A stretch of DNA of 17,274 nucleotides from CAYWCV01 sp964629885. Lineage in GTDB: Bacteria; Bacteroidota; Rhodothermia; Balneolales; CAYWCV01. Within the stretch, counting starts at the first letter, position 1; each line of letters begins with the position of its first letter. The stretch covers positions 1-17,274 of the forward strand of contig CAZVRJ010000049.1 in the NCBI GenBank assembly GCA_964629885.1, written 5' to 3'. The translations under genes and the position numbers were made by a program. Positions 6,955 to 15,500 of the stretch are shown here, piece by piece. The notes beneath the pieces were generated by a model that worked only from the letters and a program-made list of their open reading frames with translations, was not told the origin of the DNA and did no database searches.

Positions 6955-8952
6955 ATGCCATCACCATTTTACGTACTTTGGACACTTGTGAAATGGCACT
7001 TTTCGCATATTATTCTCTCGATTCTACTCATAACATGGGCAATACCGTCATTTGCCCAAATTCGCCAGCATGTAGACGCACAGTCGGAGTTTTCGCGAAG
7101 ACTCGACGCCATGCAGTGGCGCATGCACGGAAATTATGACCTCGAATGGTACAGGACACGAGTGTCCTTTCGGAATCAGTTTTCGTCACGCTTGTACCTG
7201 ATTCGGGGGAAAGCCGAGAACATCCAGGATGAATATCGGAGCCGGTTGGACGCCACTCAGTTTGGTCCCGGTTTTATAGGGTTCGGCCTCATCGCCGATG
7301 CATACGGTTTTTCGGCGGCAAACGTGAGACAGGAGCGACTGATGGCTGGCCCAGCATTTCGGTTTAAGGATAACGGCCTGCAGTTTCGCCCAATGGTCGG
7401 AATCATGAGCGACACACGGAATAACCGACAGGACAGTGGACCCGGTTTCGGCTTGACCGGCGACTGGCCCAATCTGGTGATAGGCGACTTTCGCTTCAAC
7501 CCTGTCCTCATGCTCGAATATGCATCACTCAGCCCGCGGGAGCATGGAAGCTACCGTCTCGGCTCTGACGCCCGATACAGAGACGAGAACATCCAGCTGA
7601 ATGGGATGATACAGCTCGGAAGATCCCTGCGCGACAGCTACCAAGCCAGCAACTTCCTCAATCGTGATGTCACCGATCTGATCGAATCCATTCGAAGCGA
7701 TACCGCGATGGTGCAGGCTGGAATGGAGTTTCCACTCGGCAAAGGGACGATCGGCCGCATCGACCTGTACACCATGGCCAATAACCGGCAGTTCACAAAC
7801 CGACTGCTCAGCGATACAGTTCGTACCGACATTGTCGACACGCGATTTGGTCGTCAAGATTACGACCTCGTATTTCAGGCTTTTGTACCGAAAGGCAAGT
7901 TGATGATAAATCCGGGCATCAGATTCTTGGGCACAAGCGCAACATCCGGCCTTATCAACACCGAGAATTTGAGCTCCGACCAAATCATCCGAAGGGGTGA
8001 AATCCTGGAGAGGTCGAACTTCCGCCAAAGTGCCATTGAATTATTTACCGACAACCGGATTCAGCCATCACCCGACAGTGAGGTGAGTTTTCGTTTTATA
8101 CTGGGAATCCTGAGGTACAACACTCCATCTATCAACGTTGATGACCGCGATGAGCAGACGTTCGCGTTGAGACTCACAGCCAGGCACCGTTTCTCCGAGT
8201 GGTTTGATGCAGGAGTCACAATGGCCGGCGAAGCATATCACAATGTGTACCTGTTCGGCGAACGCAGTGCCGAGAACAATTGGCGCCGCTCCATACGACT
8301 GCTGCCCGAGCTCAATTGGAGACCATCCGAAAATTTGACCATCCGCAATGCGATGTTCATCCGTGCCAATTACACAGTTTACGATTTTCAGGTACCAGGC
8401 AGATTGAATGCAGATCAATCGGCGAGAGAGTACGGATTTCGGACACGCGTCGAGTATCAATTCCTTCCGCAGTGGTTCGTCGAAACCGAAGCATCGAGAA
8501 GCGAACTTCGTATCGGTCGTCTACAGTGGGGGTCGTTCACCGAAACTCCCATCGATACACTCGTGACCTACGAAATGGAAGCCACGCTTAGCAAGCGGAT
8601 CGGAAGCACGAAAATTTCGACTGGATTCAGAGCGTTCAGAAAAGTCGACTTCATGCCACAGGCAATCACTTCGATCGTGATCACGGATCCAGAGACGGGA
8701 AATAGAACCTTTTCGCGCATTGCACCTGGTATCATGGTAACCAATCAACTTGGACCCGTTGTTCAGGTGATGCTACCACTGTCGAATCAGAACGAACTGT
8801 ATGTGGATGGATGGTTTCAGCGTCAGCGCACCAACACCAGACTGTACACCGAGTACCCCGAAGAATTCAGGGATGCATTCCTTGCAAGGGAGAAACGAGC
8901 CATGCGGATTATGTATCCCAATCTTACGCTTAGGGCTAGGTTCAAGTTTTAG
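6955..8952 (+). CDS. Predicted outer-membrane beta-barrel protein
   Basis: I do not recognise a named family in this 665-residue protein. It has a good Sec signal peptide: hydrophobic 'IILSILLITWAIPSFA' with cleavage likely after Ala34. The rest has the look of an outer-membrane barrel: many 8-12 residue amphipathic strands with alternating hydrophobic/polar residues and aromatic girdles ('YRTRVSFRNQF', 'FRPMVGIMS', 'YDLVFQAFV', 'SFRFILGILRY', 'FALRLTARHRF', 'GFRTRVEYQFL'), and a final strand ending in Phe ('NLTLRARFKF'), typical of BAM-assembled proteins. There are no cysteines in the mature part. Start choice is uncertain: GTG at 6988 would give a more usual signal peptide (KWHFSHIILS...). 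ATG 6955 is kept because AGAGGG lies upstream, though 12 bases away. Neighbours give no functional hint. Confidence 0.8.
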   Translation: MPSPFYVLWTLVKWHFSHIILSILLITWAIPSFAQIRQHVDAQSEFSRRLDAMQWRMHGNYDLEWYRTRVSFRNQFSSRLYLIRGKAENIQDEYRSRLDATQFGPGFIGFGLIADAYGFSAANVRQERLMAGPAFRFKDNGLQFRPMVGIMSDTRNNRQDSGPGFGLTGDWPNLVIGDFRFNPVLMLEYASLSPREHGSYRLGSDARYRDENIQLNGMIQLGRSLRDSYQASNFLNRDVTDLIESIRSDTAMVQAGMEFPLGKGTIGRIDLYTMANNRQFTNRLLSDTVRTDIVDTRFGRQDYDLVFQAFVPKGKLMINPGIRFLGTSATSGLINTENLSSDQIIRRGEILERSNFRQSAIELFTDNRIQPSPDSEVSFRFILGILRYNTPSINVDDRDEQTFALRLTARHRFSEWFDAGVTMAGEAYHNVYLFGERSAENNWRRSIRLLPELNWRPSENLTIRNAMFIRANYTVYDFQVPGRLNADQSAREYGFRTRVEYQFLPQWFVETEASRSELRIGRLQWGSFTETPIDTLVTYEMEATLSKRIGSTKISTGFRAFRKVDFMPQAITSIVITDPETGNRTFSRIAPGIMVTNQLGPVVQVMLPLSNQNELYVDGWFQRQRTNTRLYTEYPEEFRDAFLAREKRAMRIMYPNLTLRARFKF

Positions 8953-9006
8953 TTGCCTCATTTTTGGGGTATCTTAGCTAATTGTTAAACATCACTCGTA
9001 TTCATC

Positions 9007-10527
9007 ATGGAATTTCAGCAACGTCTCGGCCTATCCGGCGATAATCCTGGCACCAGCACAGGCACAAAACATTTTAAAAGCGACCAATGGCTCGATTCGC
9101 ACAGCCCTGTCGACGGTCGTCTTATCGGCCGCGTAAGTGTGAGCACACCCGAGCAGGTTGAACATGTGATTGATCAGGCACAGAAGGCTTTCGTTACATG
9201 GAGAACCATGCCTGCTCCTAAGCGCGGCGAGATCGTCCGACAGATCGGCGATGCACTACGCGAGCACAAGGAGGACCTAGGCCGCCTCGTAGCCTACGAA
9301 ATGGGTAAAATCCTGCAGGAGGGCCTCGGTGAAGTGCAAGAGATGATCGACATCTGTGACTTTGCTGTCGGACTCTCACGCCAGTTGTACGGACTCAGCA
9401 TGCACTCCGAGCGCCCCGATCACCGCATGTTCGAGCAGTGGCATCCACTTGGTGTTGTTGGGGTGATATCGGCTTTCAACTTTCCCGTTGCCGTTTGGAG
9501 CTGGAATGCGATGCTTGCGGCTGTTTGTGGCGACACCATCATTTGGAAACCATCTGAAAAGGTGCCCTTGTGCTCGGTAGCCTGCATGAATATCATATCG
9601 GATGTCCTCAGAAAAAATGATGTTCCCGAGGGCGTTTTTTGCTTGGTGAACGGCGATCGCTCCGTTGGCGAACTGATGACCAAAGACAACCGCATACCTC
9701 TGGTTTCGGCCACCGGCTCGATCAGGATGGGCAAGCAGGTTGCACAAGTGGTCGCTGGACGTCTAGGCAGATCCCTGCTTGAGCTTGGCGGCAACAACGC
9801 CATAATCATCACCGAGAATGCCGACATCGAAATGGCTATCCGTGCAACCGTATTCGGTGCAGTTGGCACATGTGGCCAGCGTTGCACGAGTACACGTCGC
9901 TTGATAGTCCACGAATCGATCTTCGAGTCATTCAAGGAAAGACTGGTCCAGATCTACAAGAACATCAGCATCGGAAACCCGCTCGAAAATGGGATTTTAG
10001 TTGGTCCACTCATCGACAAGCAGGCAGTCGACATGATGCAGAACGCACTGGTCGACTTAAAGCAGCAGGGTGGTACACTTGTCTTTGGCGGCGAAGTATT
10101 GTCGGGTCCAGGTTACGAAACGGGCACCTACGTTCGCCCCGCATTGGCACTGGCTTCAAATGACATGGCAATCGTTCAGGACGAAACCTTTGCCCCAATC
10201 TTGTACCTAATTCCTTTCAAGACACTTGATGAGGCCATCGCCATCCAAAACGGCGTGGTCCAAGGCCTGAGCTCTGCCATCTTCACCAACCACATGCGTG
10301 AGGCCGAGCGATTCCTAAGCGCAGCCGGCAGCGACTGCGGCATTGCAAACGTCAACATCGGAACCAGCGGCGCCGAAATCGGTGGCGCATTTGGGGGCGA
10401 GAAGGAAACGGGTGGTGGACGCGAGTCAGGATCGGACTCTTGGAAAGTATATATGCGCCGTCAAACCAATACCGTGAACTATGGCGAAAGTCTGCCACTA
10501 GCTCAAGGCATATCCTTCGACGTTTAA
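9007..10527 (+). CDS. ALDH7 (antiquitin-type) aldehyde dehydrogenase
   Basis: This 506-residue NAD(P)+-dependent dehydrogenase oxidises an aldehyde to an acid. Sequence landmarks: 'ISAFNFPVAVW' with Asn158, 'WKPSEK' with Lys181 for cofactor binding, 'LLELGGNNAII' with general base Glu259, and 'GTCGQRCTSTRR' with catalytic Cys293. 'GGNNAII', 'GQRCT(S/T)xRRL' and the C-terminal 'FGGEKETGGGRESGSDSW' with 'YMRRQTNTVNY' are distinctive of ALDH7/antiquitin. Known of the family: the usual substrate is alpha-aminoadipate semialdehyde (piperideine-6-carboxylate) in lysine breakdown; some bacterial members act in betaine or stress metabolism. No other lysine-catabolism gene is in the window, so substrate is inferred from subfamily only. 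It ends 8 bases from the stop of the convergent TIG protein. No Shine-Dalgarno precedes the start. Confidence 0.94.
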   Translation: MEFQQRLGLSGDNPGTSTGTKHFKSDQWLDSHSPVDGRLIGRVSVSTPEQVEHVIDQAQKAFVTWRTMPAPKRGEIVRQIGDALREHKEDLGRLVAYEMGKILQEGLGEVQEMIDICDFAVGLSRQLYGLSMHSERPDHRMFEQWHPLGVVGVISAFNFPVAVWSWNAMLAAVCGDTIIWKPSEKVPLCSVACMNIISDVLRKNDVPEGVFCLVNGDRSVGELMTKDNRIPLVSATGSIRMGKQVAQVVAGRLGRSLLELGGNNAIIITENADIEMAIRATVFGAVGTCGQRCTSTRRLIVHESIFESFKERLVQIYKNISIGNPLENGILVGPLIDKQAVDMMQNALVDLKQQGGTLVFGGEVLSGPGYETGTYVRPALALASNDMAIVQDETFAPILYLIPFKTLDEAIAIQNGVVQGLSSAIFTNHMREAERFLSAAGSDCGIANVNIGTSGAEIGGAFGGEKETGGGRESGSDSWKVYMRRQTNTVNYGESLPLAQGISFDV

Positions 10528-10547
10528 AAACCGGTCTATTTGACCAA
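10526..10547 (-). terminator. Candidate intrinsic terminator overlapping stop codon
   Basis: Read on the minus strand, a small hairpin (TTGGTC, loop AAATA, GACCGG; four Watson-Crick pairs and two G-U pairs) is followed directly by five T residues at 10530-10526. It starts inside the last codons of the TIG/Ig-like gene and ends against the stop of the convergent aldehyde dehydrogenase. The stem is short, so termination strength is doubtful. Confidence 0.4.
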
Positions 10548-12434
10548 CATCATCGTCCGCGTCTGAGTATAACTACCGGCTTCAAGTCGGTAGATGTACA
10601 TTCCGCTCGGGATCTTGTCGGCTGTAAAGGTAACGGAGTACGTGCCAGCCGACTGCTCACGTTCAATGAGCCTTGCAACTGGGCGGCCGGTAACATCAAA
10701 AACACTCAAGCGGACAAACGAGGCCTCACCTATAGTGTAGTCGATGGTCGTGGTCGGATTGAATGGGTTTGGATAATTTTGGTCAAGCCTGAACCTTCCA
10801 GGTTGATCGTCATCCGACTCCGTAATCTCCATATTTCTGACTGTAACGGTAAACGTACGGGATACCTGATCCACGCCGTTGTATTCTGTACCACCATTAT
10901 CGCGTACGCGAACAGTGATTGTTGCCGTGCCTGTCACACCGACAGTAGGTCTCAAAACGATTCGCCCGGTTTGATTTGGGCTCGTGTAGATAACTTCCGG
11001 ATTCGGGATTAACCGCGTGTTCGACGATGTTGCGGTTACAGTCAATCGCTGGTCCTCGTCTACTCCCGCCGTTATTCCGGCAAGCTGAACCTCTTGGCTG
11101 GTTACCGATGGAGCCAGCTCAAGGTTGCGCAATGCATTCAGCGTAGGTGCCTTGTTCGGTATGGGAACAAACACAACTACAGGAAACTGGATGATGGCTT
11201 CATCGTAGCCATCCGACGCAATGAGTGTAACATTTGCCCTACCCTCCACATTTCCGCGGATGTACAGCTCGTCACCCCGAATTTCAGCAAATATTGACGG
11301 TTCGTCGACTGCTAGCTGAAAGCTGAGCGTGTCGCCATCGGCATCTTCAAAAATGGCCGATGCTCCACTCAAAAGGATACTTCTCGTCTCACCAGTGGCA
11401 ATCAACATAGATGTCAGCACCTGACGAACTCTAGGTGGATTATTTTTAGGCCTAACAACAGATAGATGTAGTGTATCTGAAGCACCACCTCCAGGCCTTG
11501 GATTACTAAGCACAATGGGTAGTGTAGCATCGGTCCACGTATTTGGTACATCCACCACAAACCGAATACTGTCGGGTGGGTAATGCTCCACTTGTTGTGG
11601 TCTGAGATCGCCTGGAAGAATTATTCTGGATACATCGCGTATACCCCTACCACGAATAGTCACCTCATGCTGATTACCCTTAATCAAGACCTCGCCTGAG
11701 TGAGCAAGCGTGGATGGTGTCGGATAAGGCGCTGTCTGAACCATGAACGCTCTCGCTTGCGACATCCCCCCACCTGGACCGGGTGTCACAACAGCCAAGT
11801 TTCTTCTGCCTGGTGTCGCCATCTCGTTCACGACCAGTTTCACCGATATTCTTTTGTCGTCGTGAACGATCACTGAATCCATCTTAATGCCTTCGCCCTC
11901 AAGTACCACAAAGGTCTGGCCGGGTACGAACGACCTGCCAGAAAATTCAGTCATCAAGGTGTCGCCTTGTTTCGCCGACGACGGGCTCATGCGCAAGAGA
12001 AGTGGCTCTGGATGCGGCGGTGGCTTTACGCGAAAATTGACCGTTGCGCTGCTTCCACCTGCTGGCGGGTTGTTGATAACCCGGATGTTTCGTATGCCTG
12101 GCACTGCATTTTGATCGATAGACACCGTAACCCTGAGTTGAAATTGGCTTATAACCAATGTCCGGATAACCTTAACACCACTACCAGATATGGCAAAAGA
12201 GCTAACGCCCGACTCAAAGTTTGCACCCAGTAATATGAGCTCTACAACCTCTCCCGCCAATGCCGATTCTGGAGACAAGGATGTCAGCACAGGGCGGCTG
12301 TTGCCGACCTGGTAGAGATCCCATTCCATATTTCCGTACGCACTCTCAGACGCGACAATGCCAGCCAGCAATGCCAGGAGAAATAGACGACGGAAGATAT
12401 TTCGGATCAGGAGACGTTTGTAGCTAAGATCCAT
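10536..12434 (-). CDS. T9SS-secreted TIG/Ig-like repeat protein
   Basis: This 632-residue protein is built for export. The signal peptide is clear (Arg15-Arg16, then hydrophobic LFLLALLAGIVA, cleavage near residue 34). Three TIG/IPT domains follow: about 47-136, 142-233 and 237-327, each beginning with a 'P-x-L-x-x-x-P-x-S' type strand and ending with 'NP-PGGG' or a variant. Two cadherin/Ig-like domains come next: 331-423 ('FEDADGDTLSF', 'IASDGYDEA') and 428-534 ('VRVRDNGGTEYNGVD'). The C-terminal T9SS type A domain spans 548-632 ('QNYPNPFNPTTTIDY', 'VFDVTGRPVARL', 'PSGMYIYRLEAG'). There is no protease motif and no cysteine in the mature protein. Family knowledge: such tails route proteins through the outer membrane for cell-surface anchoring or release. 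An adhesive or scaffolding role is inference. It follows two related protease genes on the same strand and shares its last Ig-like domain with the nearer one. Confidence 0.88.
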   Translation of the reverse strand: MDLSYKRLLIRNIFRRLFLLALLAGIVASESAYGNMEWDLYQVGNSRPVLTSLSPESALAGEVVELILLGANFESGVSSFAISGSGVKVIRTLVISQFQLRVTVSIDQNAVPGIRNIRVINNPPAGGSSATVNFRVKPPPHPEPLLLRMSPSSAKQGDTLMTEFSGRSFVPGQTFVVLEGEGIKMDSVIVHDDKRISVKLVVNEMATPGRRNLAVVTPGPGGGMSQARAFMVQTAPYPTPSTLAHSGEVLIKGNQHEVTIRGRGIRDVSRIILPGDLRPQQVEHYPPDSIRFVVDVPNTWTDATLPIVLSNPRPGGGASDTLHLSVVRPKNNPPRVRQVLTSMLIATGETRSILLSGASAIFEDADGDTLSFQLAVDEPSIFAEIRGDELYIRGNVEGRANVTLIASDGYDEAIIQFPVVVFVPIPNKAPTLNALRNLELAPSVTSQEVQLAGITAGVDEDQRLTVTATSSNTRLIPNPEVIYTSPNQTGRIVLRPTVGVTGTATITVRVRDNGGTEYNGVDQVSRTFTVTVRNMEITESDDDQPGRFRLDQNYPNPFNPTTTIDYTIGEASFVRLSVFDVTGRPVARLIEREQSAGTYSVTFTADKIPSGMYIYRLEAGSYTQTRTMMLVK

Positions 12435-12485
12435 CCACTTGGGTTTGTTGCGGTTAAACTTTCATAAGAAAGGTCTAATACCTAC

Positions 12486-12514
12486 ATGGTACTGAAAAAC
12501 CTCTACTCTATCAA
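12486..12514 (-). promoter_or_regulatory. Candidate promoter for TIG/Ig-like gene
   Basis: On the minus strand TTGATA (12509-12514) and TACCAT (12486-12491) are 17 bases apart in the 113-base gap between the large protease gene and the TIG/Ig-like gene. The -35 matches five of six consensus bases and the -10 four of six. Predicted start near 12479 leaves a leader of about 45 bases. The layout matches the candidate found before the neighbouring protease gene. Confidence 0.4.
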
Positions 12515-12547
12515 CGCACCAAAACCCGAAAGTGATATGTTTAACCG

Positions 12548-15500
12548 CTATTTAACAAGCATTATCATCTTGGTTTTTATTCCGTGCTCAGATGTCATTC
12601 GAACCAAGTACAAACCGCTGCCAAAGTTGGATGCATCTAGTGTTATCTCATGCTTGCCGGCACCCATTTCCTGGTGCAAAAGTATCGCCCTCAGACGCCC
12701 GGTAACATCGTACACACCCAAGGTCACATATGCCCTGCTCGGCAATTGGAACGGGATTACTGTGCTTGGATTGAACGGATTGGGGTAGTTCTGAAGTAGC
12801 TCGTATTCCGTTGGCAGATCAGGGTCGTCTGCCTCGAGATTTGCGTCCAAGTTCACGTTTACCGTAAATACCCGAATCAGTGAATCGACGCCACCGTTGG
12901 CGGTTCCACCATTGTCTTTAACCTTCACCGAAATGGTCGTTGTGCCTACCCTGTTCCTGTCGTTCTGAAACCTTAGAGTACCTGTTGCCTGCGGACTCAC
13001 ATACTGTACCAACACCGAGGGTATCAACTCGGTATTCGCCGCCGCCGCCGTGATTGTGAGACTTTGGTTCTCGCCAGCACCGGCCGATATGCCCGTAAGG
13101 TTAACTACCTGCTCGGGTGCCGTATGCGGAAAGCTTACATCAGAAATGACGTTTAATGTTGGCGGCTTGTTAATGAAAAGTTCTGTTACGGTGAATGATC
13201 GAGACGCACTCGTACCACCTCCCGGAGCCGGGTTGCTCACAGTAACCTGCCGAGTGCCAATATCAGCTCCGGCGGATATTGAAAAATCAGCGGTAATCAA
13301 TGTGGTGTTGACAATTGTGACATTTGAAGCAGTGACTCCAGTACCAGTCAACGAGACCGTCGACCCAACCATAAACCCAGTACCTAGCAGAGACACATTT
13401 CTCGTCGAACCCTGCACTCCATTCGTCGGAGTTATTGAGGTCAGCACAGGCACCGGATTCGGCGCCATCGTGACCGTGAACGTCTGCTGCCCGCTCACCC
13501 CTCCGCCCGGGGCTGGATTGGTTACGGTGACATTGCGCGCCCCAGTTGTTGCCCCTCCCATGATGGTGAACAAGGCCGACATCGTGGTCGAATTCGTCAC
13601 GGATACGTTAGTGACGGTGATCCCCGTCCCGCTTACCTGAACCGTCGCACCAGGAACGAAATTCTGGCCTGTGAGCGTCACATTCACGGCAGAGCTCTGC
13701 ACACCCGTATTCGGTGCAACGGACGTCAGCACCGGTACCGGATTTTGCAGCTGGTTGACTATAAAGCTCTGCGATTCGCTCGTGCCCCCACCCGGCGCCG
13801 GATTGCTCACGGTCACTTGCCGGGCACCGAACGATGCACCTCCCGAAATGGCGAACTGGGCCGTGATTAAGGTTGTGTTGACAACCGACACATTTGACAC
13901 CGTGATACCAGAACCCGTAATTCCGACAGTAGTGCCCGACATGAAACCAGTACCCATCAACGAAACATTGACCGTTGTACCTGGATCCCCATTGCTTGGT
14001 GAAACTGACGCCAAACTCGGAACAGCATTCGGTGCCATGGTCACTGTGAATGTCTGCGACCCACTTACACCCCCACCCGGGGCTGGATTGGTAACGGTCA
14101 CACTGCGCGCTCCGACGGTTGCTCCTCCCATGATGGTGAACAGAGCCGACATCGTTGTGGAATTAGTAACCGACACATTCGTAACCGATATACCACTACC
14201 ACTCACCTGTACCGTCGCTCCCGGCACGAAATTCGTCCCAATGAGCGTCACATTCACCGCAGACCCCTGCTCTCCAGAATTCGGCGTCACCGAACTCAGC
14301 GTCGGCACCGGATTGGGTAGCTGGTTCACCGTAAAGATGACTGCGTTGCTTTGTCCACCACCAGGCGGTGGATTCGTAAAGGTTACATTTCGGGCACCTG
14401 GAGTAGCTCCAGCCGATATGGATATGTTCACGTTTATAAGCGAGCTGTTTGCAACTGCACCAGAATTGATCGTGATACCGCTGCCCGAAATCCCCAAGGA
14501 CCCACCTGGCATGAAATCCGTGCCGTTTATCTGAATGGCCAAATTGCTCGTGCCCTGGTCGGCGTTGTTCGGATTCATAGAGGTGATTACTGGCAGCGGG
14601 TTTGCGGCGCCGGTTCCGTAGGCATAAAACGCACAGGACTCGTCAAGCGACGTGATCGGGCTGCAGCACGAGGCGTTCATGTTGGCCGTGCCGCCCGTAT
14701 GGTGGCCAAATCCCAAAATATGCCCCAATTCGTGGGTGATGGTCTGCTCGTATTGGGTTGCGTTGATGCATCCAGGTGTACCGTTGTTGACAACCATCAC
14801 GCCTAAGAGTGCTTCTATCCAAGTCTCTCCATTTTTCACGTGGGTGTTACCAGGATCATAAGCAGGACCAGCAATCGCAAGTATTCCACTGCATCCTGTT
14901 AGATCAGCTACTTCTCCACAAGGGTCATCCAAGTATATGTGAGAATCTCCAATAGGTATGGAGTTGAGATTCGTGCTTCCGAATGCAGGGCATCCTGCCT
15001 GTATTGGATTATTTCCTGCAAAGGAGAGTGTACCCATGTCGATACCTGGTACTGATTTCCATAAATTTACCGAGTTTTGTACGGCAGTCACGACATTTGC
15101 CGGTGCACCAGCAATAACTTTAACGCCAACATTCAACGATTGTTCAAACCTGCGCCAACGGATCTTCGTACCTGATTGGTTCATATACGCACACCCAGGC
15201 GGGGCCGCATCCAACCCCATGATGTCATCCATCTTCAACGCACCGTCGTGGCCGGCATTGGCAACTTCGCCCGCATCGCCACGCGACCATCCTCGTGCCC
15301 CCGATGCCACTTGCTTAAGGTGCGATACAACCACAGATGAAGTATACGTTGTGATGGGCTCGATCTCGCGTCCGTCGGGAACCACGATATTCAGCTCATG
15401 CGATGCCTCCAGATGCGTAAAAACCTGCTGTCCGGTCACCATGCGCCTCTGCACCATTACGCCATACGACATGAACCTGAGGGTCCACTGTCCGTTAAAC

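Noticed and set aside
6870..7139. 89-residue plus-strand frame across the divergent gap and start of the outer-membrane gene
   Set aside because: It overlaps two genes, and the overlapping 665-residue frame has a signal peptide and barrel features.
1..10527. Aminotransferase plus ALDH7 as a lysine-degradation pathway
   Set aside because: They are over 8 kb apart with unrelated genes between and the aminotransferase substrate class is unknown; no pathway can be claimed.
10440..11012. Plus-strand open frame running out of the aldehyde dehydrogenase end into the TIG/Ig-like gene
   Set aside because: It overlaps two well-supported genes in other frames and has mixed, non-domain-like composition.
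13178..14317. Repeat block as a CRISPR array or mobile element
   Set aside because: The repeats are 285-base in-frame protein domains with no spacers, terminal inverted repeats or transposase.
13050..14534. Two long plus-strand open frames (13050-13640 and 13671-14534) opposite the TIG repeats
   Set aside because: They are antisense shadows of the repeated TIG coding sequence: Pro/Thr/Val-rich, periodic with the 285-base repeat, with no start signals. The minus-strand frame has signal peptide, domains and sorting tail.
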